A DNA stretch of 51,450 nt from contig JAFVBF010000040.1 of the NCBI GenBank assembly GCA_017480145.1, forward strand, positions 1 through 51,450. The letters are read 5' to 3'. The notes beneath the pieces are model-generated. The model was not told the origin of the DNA. It saw only the letters and a list, made by a program, of their open reading frames with translations, and searched no databases. Each line of letters begins with the position of its first letter. Within the stretch, counting starts at the first letter, position 1. Origin of the DNA: Bacteroidales bacterium (lineage in GTDB: Bacteria > Bacteroidota > Bacteroidia > Bacteroidales > P3). The position numbers and the translations under genes were made by a program. This document shows positions 44,661 through 51,450 of the stretch, piece after piece.

Positions 44661-45590
44661 ATGGAAACTACTCGTTGTTTAATTATTGGTTCAGGTCCTG
44701 CCGGATATACGGCGGGTATATATACTGGGCGAGCCGACCTCAAACCCATTCTGTATACGGGTATGCAGCCGGGCGGACAATTGACCATAACAACCGAGAT
44801 TGAAAATTTCCCTGGATACCCTAATGGTATTGGTGGTACAGAAATGATGGACGATTTACGTCGGCAGGCAGAACGTTTTGGTACCGAGGTTCGACAGGGA
44901 ACTATTGATCGAATTGACCTCTCGTCAAGGCCGTTTCATGCGGTAGATGATCATGGTAATGAACTTGTTGCCGAAAGTGTCATTATAGCCACGGGGGCTT
45001 CGGCGCGCTGGCTTGGATTAGACAGTGAGAAGCGTCTCTATGGGCAAGGGGTGTCTGCTTGCGCCACGTGTGATGGATTCTTCTATAAAAATCAGGTGGT
45101 TGCTGTCGTTGGTGGGGGCGATACGGCTTGCGAAGAGGCTTGCTATCTTGCTACATTATGTAAAAAAGTATATCAAATTGTACGTCGTAACGAACTCCGA
45201 GCCTCAAAAGCCATGCAGCACCGGGTACTTTCAAATCCTAAAATAGAAGTGCTGTGGGATAGTGTGACCGAGGAAATTACAGGTGATGATATAGATGGTG
45301 TGACGGGAGTAAATCTTCGCAATGTGAAAACAGGAGAGATTTCGCATATTGATGTTGCTGGATTTTTTGTGGCTATCGGGCATCAGCCAAATACTTCTTT
45401 CCTGCAAGGACAGGTGGCTCTGGACGAAAATGGTTATATAAAGGTGAGTGAACCTGGAAGTTCGACCAGTGTTGAAGGTGTTTTTGCTGCTGGTGACGTT
45501 TGTGATCCTAATTATCGTCAGGCGGTAGTGGCAGCGGGAAAAGGGTGTGTGGCAGCAATGGATGTGGAACGATTCTTGATGGCGAACTAA
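44661..45590 (+). CDS. trxB: Thioredoxin-disulfide reductase
   Basis: An NADPH-dependent flavoenzyme that reduces thioredoxin. The ATG at 44661 (METTRCLIIGSGPAG) gives 309 residues; an in-frame GTG at 44637 would add eight residues and is less likely. The FAD-binding GSGPAGYTAGIY is near residue 10. The redox pair is C134 and C137 in SACATCDGF, and the NADPH-binding VVGGGDTACEEA and C-terminal VFAAGDVCD are present. It starts 20 bases after the flippase-like gene and precedes a porin gene by 25 bases. Confidence 0.97.
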   Translation: METTRCLIIGSGPAGYTAGIYTGRADLKPILYTGMQPGGQLTITTEIENFPGYPNGIGGTEMMDDLRRQAERFGTEVRQGTIDRIDLSSRPFHAVDDHGNELVAESVIIATGASARWLGLDSEKRLYGQGVSACATCDGFFYKNQVVAVVGGGDTACEEACYLATLCKKVYQIVRRNELRASKAMQHRVLSNPKIEVLWDSVTEEITGDDIDGVTGVNLRNVKTGEISHIDVAGFFVAIGHQPNTSFLQGQVALDENGYIKVSEPGSSTSVEGVFAAGDVCDPNYRQAVVAAGKGCVAAMDVERFLMAN

Positions 45591-45615
45591 TATTCTCTTC
45601 AAATTCTTGTAAATC

Positions 45616-47688
45616 GTGAGGGGGCGAAGGGCCATACTGATATTTGCGACTATGCTGGTGTGTTTGACAGCATCAGCGCAAGTCACGGTCGGAACAACAC
45701 GATCTACCGCTCCAACAACTGGTTCAAAGACGGGGGGAGTAATGCCGAATAGTGCAGCCTCTCCATCAAGTATTAATACTTCAAATACGGAAAATGACAC
45801 TGTTCAAGAACAGACCGCGAGGGGTATAGTGTTCAATCAAGATATTTCTAACGAAGAACTGCTTGGGAGCATATTTTTATTTCATTATAAGCCAGGGACC
45901 ATTTGGATTGATGAAATTAGCCAACCCACGCTCTCTGCCGAAGGATTGAATTTTTTTGATAGATTGGATCGTATAGACGGGGATTATTTCTTGTCAAAAG
46001 GTGGCATTGGGCTTTCTCACTACAGCCTCTACCCTACCCTTTCGTCGGGTTTAGACTGGTATTTTCAACCCGATATTAATCGCGGGTATGGAAAAACACC
46101 TACATCGGTCAATTTTTACCAGGTCCGTAGACCCTATACAGTGTTGGGCTATGCTAGTTCGCTTAATAGTGAGTATCAGATTAAGGCATCGCACACCCGG
46201 AATATCATTCCTCGCTGGAATGTTTCGTTTGACATAGATTTCCTCAATCCTGATGAAATTTATGCTAATTCAGAAGCTAAGAATAGCTATTTGGACTTTA
46301 CAACCAACTATTACTCCCCTGATTCCCGCTATCAGTTGTATGCTGGCCTAATATGGCAAAAACTTCGTATGGGAGAGAATGGTGGAGTAACGTCAGATAG
46401 TGTTTTTACAGAAAACAGTAATTTGACAGGGCTATCGGGCATACCAGTCAGATCCACCACGAATCGGACTCTTTACAATCAGCTGACTCTATTCTCCCAC
46501 CAAAGTTACAATATGGCACGTCAGGTGGATCGTGTTATTACTCACAGTCGTGTTGAAGCCATAGATAGTTTGACACTTGATACCGTATACTGGGATGACA
46601 CATTACGACCAGCGTCACATAAAGTTATTAATGCAGGTGTCATAGGTGTGGATGTTTCTTGGCAGCGGTGGAAGCATCTTGTGCTTGACTCCGCAGGAAC
46701 AGATTCCGCGATTTTCCATAATCTCTCGGGCGATTTGTTTTGGACAAATGATGCTTTCCCTGATGCCAAATGGCATAATCCTCTCAAAATTACCATTGGA
46801 ATCAAGCCACAATTGGTGTATGTCAACGAAATGGATAGTCTGACTTATACTATGTTTGATTTATCCCCGTATGTTCGTCTGGACAAAACAATAGGGCGTG
46901 GTGTCGCAACGATAGAAGCCGAAAATGAAATGGGGGATAATTGTTTGAATAATGATCGCCGAATGGCATTATCTTATTTCTTCCCTTTTGACAGTCTGAG
47001 ACATCTGACAGCAAGCCTGACCAGCCAGCGAATAGAAGCCGATTTCTTTTACCTTCACAATCATGGCAATGGTCTTCACTGGGATATGGAGGATCAATTG
47101 AAGAAGATTGAAACGTTCAAGGGAGAACTTCACTATCAGAAGTCCAACAAAATAGATTTGACCCTGACAGCCAATAATATTAAAAATCATGTTTGGTTGT
47201 CGTCAGCCTCAATGCCAGTGCAGGGACTGTCGGACTTTTGGCTGCTACAGACACGAATTGTTTATCACTTGAATCTTTGGGGGTGGCTACGCTATGACAT
47301 GCAGCAGATGGTGCAGTATTGCAGTGATGAAGATCAGATGCGTGTACCGCTATGGGCCAGCAAAAATTCTATATATACTGATGTACAGCTGTTCAAAAAA
47401 GCATTGACTATGCAAGTTGGACTCGACATCCGCTATCACACCAAGTTTTATGCGGATGGCTATTTGCCATCGGCTGGGGCTTTCTATCATCAGAATGATG
47501 TGAAGGTTGGCGGCTATCTATGGGGGGATGTCTTTGTGAATTTACAGCTAAAGCGTGCAGTTATTTACGCAAAAGCAGGGCATTTGAACAGTCTATGGGA
47601 GAGCCATCCGAATTATTTTATCCTGCCGCACTATCCTGGCAATAAGTTCGGTCTGTACTATGGTGTTATCTGGAAATTTTTCGATTAG
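45616..47688 (+). CDS. Large putative outer-membrane porin
   Basis: A 690-residue exported protein. The start is a GTG (RGRRAILIFATMLVCLTASAQ is an intact signal peptide, and the first internal ATG falls inside its hydrophobic core, so the GTG is preferred). After a Ser/Thr-rich linker (~25-70) the protein is a long series of barrel strands with alternating hydrophobic residues and aromatic girdle positions, ending in FGLYYGVIWKFFD, a typical C-terminal barrel strand. It matches the putative porin family (DUF4289/PF14121 type) of Bacteroidota. Channel activity and substrate are not established. Probably cotranscribed with trxB. Confidence 0.82.
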   Translation: MRGRRAILIFATMLVCLTASAQVTVGTTRSTAPTTGSKTGGVMPNSAASPSSINTSNTENDTVQEQTARGIVFNQDISNEELLGSIFLFHYKPGTIWIDEISQPTLSAEGLNFFDRLDRIDGDYFLSKGGIGLSHYSLYPTLSSGLDWYFQPDINRGYGKTPTSVNFYQVRRPYTVLGYASSLNSEYQIKASHTRNIIPRWNVSFDIDFLNPDEIYANSEAKNSYLDFTTNYYSPDSRYQLYAGLIWQKLRMGENGGVTSDSVFTENSNLTGLSGIPVRSTTNRTLYNQLTLFSHQSYNMARQVDRVITHSRVEAIDSLTLDTVYWDDTLRPASHKVINAGVIGVDVSWQRWKHLVLDSAGTDSAIFHNLSGDLFWTNDAFPDAKWHNPLKITIGIKPQLVYVNEMDSLTYTMFDLSPYVRLDKTIGRGVATIEAENEMGDNCLNNDRRMALSYFFPFDSLRHLTASLTSQRIEADFFYLHNHGNGLHWDMEDQLKKIETFKGELHYQKSNKIDLTLTANNIKNHVWLSSASMPVQGLSDFWLLQTRIVYHLNLWGWLRYDMQQMVQYCSDEDQMRVPLWASKNSIYTDVQLFKKALTMQVGLDIRYHTKFYADGYLPSAGAFYHQNDVKVGGYLWGDVFVNLQLKRAVIYAKAGHLNSLWESHPNYFILPHYPGNKFGLYYGVIWKFFD

Positions 47689-47706
47689 CGAAATAGGAAG
47701 ATTTTG

Positions 47707-47714
47707 TATTTTTG
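47707..47714 (+). promoter_or_regulatory. -7 box of the pta promoter
   Basis: TATTTTTG matches TAnnTTTG, 37 bases before the pta start codon. Confidence 0.5.
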
Positions 47715-47751
47715 CAAATCCTTTTAAACCAAACTAAAACATACAACAATC

Positions 47752-48756
47752 ATGACATTGCTTGAACAAATACGCGCCAAGGCCAAATATGCTAACAAAT
47801 GTATCGTGTTGGCCGAAGGTACAGAAGAAAGAACGCTGAAGGCTGCTGACTTCATATTAGGAGAGGGGCTGGCACGCATCATCCTGCTGGGGAGTGAGAC
47901 CGAGATAAAAATTTTGGCAAACAAGTGGGGCTTACACAATATTGATAAGGCTCAGATTATAGATCCAGCGAATAATGATCGTAAACAGTATTTTGCGGAA
48001 ATGCTGTGCGAAATCAGAAAAAAGAAAGGCATGCAGATGGATGAAGCCATGCGTCTTGTTGAAGATCCGCTTTATCTGGCATGCTTGCTCATCAAAAATG
48101 GTGATGCGGACGGCGAAGTTGCTGGTGCCCGTAATGCCACAGGTGACGTGCTGCGTCCTGCATTCCAAATCGTGAAGACAAAACCTGGAGTGAGTGTGGT
48201 GAGTGGCGCTTATATTATGATTTTAAAAGACAAAAACTATGGAGAAAACGGCATGATGGTGTTTGCTGATTGTGCCGCTACCCCTTGTCCTACGGCTGCC
48301 GAATTGGGACAGATTGCTGTGGTTTCAGCTCAGACAGCCAAACATATTGCAGGATTTGAGGAACCCCGTGTCGCTATTCTGAGTTTCAGTACGAAGGGAA
48401 GTGCGAAACATGAGTTAGTGGATAAGGTTATCGAAGCCACGCGCGTGGCGCATGATTTGGATCCAAACGTCAAGTTAGATGGTGAACTTCAGGCAGATGC
48501 CGCCATTGTCCCCAAAGTTGCCATTACCAAGGCTCCGCAGAGCGATATTGCTGGCAAGGCAAATGTCTTGGTTTTCCCAGATTTGCAGAGTGGCAATATT
48601 TGTTATAAACTTGTGCAGCGTCTGGCTGGTGCCGAAGCCATCGGTCCTGTCATGCAGGGTATGGCGGCTCCAATCAATGATTTAAGTCGTGGATGTAGTG
48701 TAGAAGATGTTATCAATGTGGTGTGCATCACGGCTTTTCAGGCTGCTGCAAAATAA
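47752..48756 (+). CDS. pta: Phosphate acetyltransferase
   Basis: It interconverts acetyl-CoA and acetyl phosphate. The 334 residues correspond to the single-domain type. The motifs VLAEGTEERTLKAAD, DGEVAGARNATGDVLRPA, SFSTKGSAKHELVDKV, DGELQADAAI and the C-terminal DLSRGCSVEDVIN are intact. In many relatives ackA (acetate kinase) follows, giving the acetate-producing pair; here a rubredoxin gene follows instead, and ackA is not in the window. Confidence 0.96.
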   Translation: MTLLEQIRAKAKYANKCIVLAEGTEERTLKAADFILGEGLARIILLGSETEIKILANKWGLHNIDKAQIIDPANNDRKQYFAEMLCEIRKKKGMQMDEAMRLVEDPLYLACLLIKNGDADGEVAGARNATGDVLRPAFQIVKTKPGVSVVSGAYIMILKDKNYGENGMMVFADCAATPCPTAAELGQIAVVSAQTAKHIAGFEEPRVAILSFSTKGSAKHELVDKVIEATRVAHDLDPNVKLDGELQADAAIVPKVAITKAPQSDIAGKANVLVFPDLQSGNICYKLVQRLAGAEAIGPVMQGMAAPINDLSRGCSVEDVINVVCITAFQAAAK

Positions 48757-48798
48757 TGTATAATTGAGCTTGAATTATTAACCCTAAAAATTTCAGTC

Positions 48799-48957
48799 AT
48801 GAAAAAATATGTTTGCAAAGTATGCGGTTATGTCTATGACCCTGCCAATGGTGACCCCGATAGTGGCATTGCCCCTGGAACCGCTTTTGAAGATATCCCC
48901 GAGGATTGGGTATGCCCCCTCTGTGGTGTTGGTAAAGACGATTTTGAAGAGGAGTAG
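48799..48957 (+). CDS. Rubredoxin
   Basis: A 52-residue electron-transfer protein with a single Fe(Cys)4 site. The iron ligands are C6 and C9 ([12 protein letters not shown]) and C39 and C42 ([13 protein letters not shown]), spaced as in classical rubredoxins. It lies 42 bases after pta and ends before a strong terminator, so it may share the pta transcript. Rubredoxins serve oxygen and peroxide detoxification in anaerobes; the partner here is not visible. Too short for a 60-residue ORF cut-off. Confidence 0.95.
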   Translation: MKKYVCKVCGYVYDPANGDPDSGIAPGTAFEDIPEDWVCPLCGVGKDDFEEE

Positions 48958-48984
48958 GATTCTACAAAATACTTTAGTTGATTG

Positions 48985-49026
48985 AATCGATGGTTTTCCC
49001 AAAGAGGGAAAACCATCGATTTTTTT
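48985..49026 (+). terminator. Strong intrinsic terminator after rubredoxin
   Basis: A perfect 15-16-bp stem, left arm 48985-49000 and right arm 49006-49021, with a 5-base loop (AAAGA), followed by TTTTTT. It ends the pta-rubredoxin transcript and isolates the TPP riboswitch unit. Confidence 0.92.
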
Positions 49027-49075
49027 CGGTTTTGTAATATTGATAACTTTTTTCTGGTAGAATCACGGAAAAACT

Positions 49076-49083
49076 TATCTTTG
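49076..49083 (+). promoter_or_regulatory. -7 box of the TPP-riboswitch transcript
   Basis: TATCTTTG matches TAnnTTTG and lies about 28 bases before the riboswitch core. Confidence 0.5.
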
Positions 49084-49110
49084 TCGCGTTTTTCCGAGAG
49101 ATATGGAAAG

Positions 49111-49190
49111 TCTGGGAGTGCTGCAACCTGTTGTGGCTGAGAACATATCCCGAGGAACTTGATCCAGATAATGCTGGCGAAAGGAATAGA
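49111..49190 (+). promoter_or_regulatory. TPP (THI-element) riboswitch
   Basis: The conserved TPP aptamer pieces are present in order: TCTGGGAGTGC (P1/P2 start), GGCTGAGAAC (49135-49144, the pyrimidine-sensing CUGAGA), and then ACTTGATCCAGATAATGCTGG (49157-49177) with GCGAAAGGAATAG (49177-49189), the pyrophosphate-sensing half. It ends 2 bases before the TonB receptor start codon, so ligand binding would most simply hide the start region and block translation. Confidence 0.93.
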
Positions 49191-49192
49191 CT

Positions 49193-51400
49193 ATGAAAAC
49201 AACAAAATACATTGCGGGCGTTGCCGCCTTCGGTCTTTTTACGGCCGTAAACATTAATCAATCTATTTTAGCACAAGACACTGTGCATGTTCTTGACGAG
49301 GTGTTAATTCACGACAGTCGTGTTAGTAATAAGGCACCTCTGACAACAAGTACGATGAGCAAGGAATCCTTGTCTGACAATAAAGTCGAGACAAGTATCC
49401 CTTATATCATTGAATTACAGCCATCGGTTGTTGCCTCTACAGAGAACTGTGCCGCGGGTAATACCAGTCTGCGGATTCGTGGCGTTGATGCTTCTCGCAT
49501 CAATGTGAACATCAATGGAATTACCTTGAATGATGCTGAGAGCCAGTCGGTTTACTGGGTCAATATCCCTAATCTTGGCGGCATGGCACAGAGCCTTCAG
49601 ATTCAACGAGGTGTAGGGGCTTCTAATGGAGGCTCCCCAGCCTTTGGCGGTGCTATCAATTTGCAAACGATTAATGCGCAGAGCGAACCTTATGGTATTG
49701 CTGATTTGTCAGTTGGCTCATGGAATACACGCCAATATGGCATTGCTGCTGGTACGGGTATTACAAAGAAAGGTTTTTCATTTGACATGGCGTATAGCGG
49801 ACTGGGTACTGACGGGTTTATTCGCAATGGCTACAGTGATCAGCAGTCACTTTTCCTAAGTGCCAGTCATTATGGAGAGCGGTCTCTCCTGAAAGCGGTT
49901 TTCTTTATGGGATCCCAGACTACGGGTATTACTTGGAATGGTGCCTATGCTGATGATCTTGACAAGGACAAGCACTATAATGATGCTGGCGCCTATTATG
50001 ATGATATGGGAAACCTACATTACTACGATAATGAGACTGACAACTATTGGCAGCAGCACTATCAGTTATATTTTAACTACTTATTGACGGATTCCTGGAG
50101 CATGAATGCCGCATTGGATTTTACTCATGGTGATGGATACTACGAGAACTATCGTTACGATAAGAAAGCCAGCAAATATGGTCTGACTATAGGTGGCAAT
50201 GGCAGTGCTAAAGGAGACTTTATCACTCGCAAGGAGATGGATAACAATGCGGTAACCTTTAATTTTGGTGCACGCCATGCAGGCGAGAAGCTATCGCTAT
50301 CTTTTGGAGAAAATCTCATGTACTATCACGGAGAGCATTTTGGTAACGTTATTTGGGGTAAAGATCCTACCTTTAATTTCACCGAAGACAGTCCATTTGA
50401 ATGGTATCGCAACACGGGAGACAAGGCCGAGGCCACAACTTTTGTCAAACTGAATTACGACATCAATGAAAATTTCAATTTGTATGGTGACTTGCAGTAT
50501 CGCTACGTCCACTATGAAATAGATGGTGTAGAGGATGATGGCAGCCTTTTGGACTTTACGGAAAATTATAGTTTTTTCAATCCCAAGGCGGGTCTCAACT
50601 GGCGACTGACGGATCATCAGCGCACATATTTTGTGGCTGGAATCTCACAGCGCGAACCCACGCGTGCTAATATCAAGGACAAACTGCTTGTTGGCGACAC
50701 CATTAAGGCTGAGGCAATGCTTGACATTGAGTTTGGCTATCAACTCTCAACGAATCAATATGGTTTTTCGGCCAATCTGTATGCCATGCTCTACAAAGAC
50801 CAGCTTACGGCTTCGGGTAAGCTGAATGACGTGGGGTATGCACTTATGGAGAATGTGGACAAGTCTTATCGTATAGGAATTGAGTTAGAAGGTGGGTATC
50901 GTTTTTGCAACTGGTTTAAGATGGATGCTAATTTAACATTGAGTACCAATAAGATTATAGATTATACCTACACTGACTTTGAAGATGGAGGAACTGTCAT
51001 GGTTACTCGCACGGAGAACACGGATTTATCTTTCTCTCCTGCATTGGTTGGCGCTATCATTGCGACGATTGAACCCATAAAGGATTGGAAAATACAATTG
51101 GCGGGCAAATATGTTGGCGAGATGTACGGCGACAACACTTCTCGCAATGTGTATAAGCAAGATGCTTTTTTCCTTCTTAATGCCAAAACCTCTTACACCT
51201 GGCATCTTGGTGGAAGCAAAGAACTTGAAGCGCAATTTGTGGTACACAATCTGCTGGATCACGACTATCGTATCATTGCCTGGGTTGGCGATTGGGTTGA
51301 TGACTACAGCGTGGCTGGTAGCAATATTTATTATAATAGTACGGGCTTTTTACAACAGCCTGGCATTAATTGCACGGCTCGTATGGTGCTGAGATTTTAG
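49193..51400 (+). CDS. TonB-dependent outer-membrane receptor under TPP control (probable thiamine uptake)
   Basis: A 735-residue receptor. Signal peptide ends near NQSILAQ. A TonB-box-like segment (TVHVLDEVLIHDSR) precedes the plug domain (~45-160, with SLRIRGVDASRINVNINGI and GGSPAFGGAINLQT). A long beta-barrel then ends in a C-terminal aromatic strand, CTARMVLRF. There is no CarboxypepD_reg extension as in SusC, so it is a classic small-ligand type receptor. Because its mRNA carries a TPP riboswitch, thiamine or a derivative is the likely ligand; such receptors (OMR1 type) are known in Bacteroidota. Confidence 0.92.
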   Translation: MKTTKYIAGVAAFGLFTAVNINQSILAQDTVHVLDEVLIHDSRVSNKAPLTTSTMSKESLSDNKVETSIPYIIELQPSVVASTENCAAGNTSLRIRGVDASRINVNINGITLNDAESQSVYWVNIPNLGGMAQSLQIQRGVGASNGGSPAFGGAINLQTINAQSEPYGIADLSVGSWNTRQYGIAAGTGITKKGFSFDMAYSGLGTDGFIRNGYSDQQSLFLSASHYGERSLLKAVFFMGSQTTGITWNGAYADDLDKDKHYNDAGAYYDDMGNLHYYDNETDNYWQQHYQLYFNYLLTDSWSMNAALDFTHGDGYYENYRYDKKASKYGLTIGGNGSAKGDFITRKEMDNNAVTFNFGARHAGEKLSLSFGENLMYYHGEHFGNVIWGKDPTFNFTEDSPFEWYRNTGDKAEATTFVKLNYDINENFNLYGDLQYRYVHYEIDGVEDDGSLLDFTENYSFFNPKAGLNWRLTDHQRTYFVAGISQREPTRANIKDKLLVGDTIKAEAMLDIEFGYQLSTNQYGFSANLYAMLYKDQLTASGKLNDVGYALMENVDKSYRIGIELEGGYRFCNWFKMDANLTLSTNKIIDYTYTDFEDGGTVMVTRTENTDLSFSPALVGAIIATIEPIKDWKIQLAGKYVGEMYGDNTSRNVYKQDAFFLLNAKTSYTWHLGGSKELEAQFVVHNLLDHDYRIIAWVGDWVDDYSVAGSNIYYNSTGFLQQPGINCTARMVLRF

Positions 51401-51417
51401 GAAATATCGTAAGATAT

Positions 51418-51450
51418 ATGAATAAACAGTCGGGGCGGGGGTTCTTTAGA
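51418..51450 (+). CDS. Start of a following gene (partial, unidentified)
   Basis: An ATG at 51418, 17 bases after the receptor stop, opens a frame of 11 codons (MNKQSGRGFFR) up to the window edge. In relatives a PnuC-like thiamine transporter or thiamine pyrophosphokinase gene often follows this receptor; the few residues seen cannot test that. Confidence 0.35.
   Translation, partial: MNKQSGRGFFR

Overview
The window is a stretch of chromosome from a Bacteroidota bacterium, most likely a member of the Bacteroidales (Prevotella or a relative). The sequence evidence is: repeated promoter -7 boxes of the Bacteroidota form TAnnTTTG; weak or absent Shine-Dalgarno sites; families largely confined to this phylum (PCMD lipoprotein, PorT-like barrels, GldH, DUF4835/PorD, DUF3127, the large putative porin); and a SerA with Lys in place of the catalytic His. 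About 51 protein genes, one structural RNA (SRP RNA), one riboswitch (TPP) and one candidate attenuator were found. I see no tRNA, rRNA, insertion sequence, prophage or CRISPR array. Nearly everything is housekeeping, and the interest lies mostly in regulation and unusual gene variants.

Layout. 1-8.6 kb (minus strand): start of atpD (cut by the window edge), dprA, a Nudix hydrolase, a barrel/PCMD-lipoprotein pair, prfB without its usual frameshift, a GT2-sugar transferase fusion and a ZIP metal transporter. 8.67-13.6 kb (plus): SRP RNA, a small barrel, coaD, recG, an N-terminally short GNAT and mltG. 13.8-17.2 kb (minus): a sulfur amino acid operon (CBS-like enzyme, LCM-family methyltransferase, cystathionine gamma-lyase/synthase). 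Ahead of it lies a leader holding a 30-codon ORF that ends in a cysteine run, followed by mutually exclusive stems. 17.4-22.7 kb (plus): pyrB, pyrI, a small membrane protein, asd, gldH, uvrC. 22.8-26.2 kb (minus): a secreted BNR-propeller protein, an aminotransferase and PorD. 26.7-30.4 kb (plus): gyrB, pepE, nfo. 30.8-35.0 kb (minus): serC, serA, an ATP-grasp-like protein, a YhcH-family protein and mntP.

35.1-35.8 kb is an AT-rich gap with direct repeats in front of dnaA. It lies between leftward and rightward genes and is a candidate but unproven replication origin. 35.8-38.8 kb (plus): dnaA, a flavin reductase, a 2-hydroxyacid dehydrogenase. 38.8-41.4 kb (minus): acyl-ACP thioesterase and argS. 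41.7-48.96 kb (plus): an OB-fold DUF3127 protein with an SSB-like acidic tail, 5-formyl-THF cyclo-ligase, a tail-anchored protein, panD, a flippase-like membrane protein, trxB, a large putative porin, pta and a rubredoxin too short for routine ORF calling. From 49.1 kb to the end, a TPP riboswitch controls a TonB-dependent receptor, and the first codons of a following gene are visible.

The best candidate for something undescribed is the Cys-codon leader at 17.0-17.14 kb. It has a promoter at the right distance and overlapping alternative stems, and it sits upstream of cysteine/homocysteine metabolism genes. The sequence therefore suggests translation-dependent control by cysteine supply.
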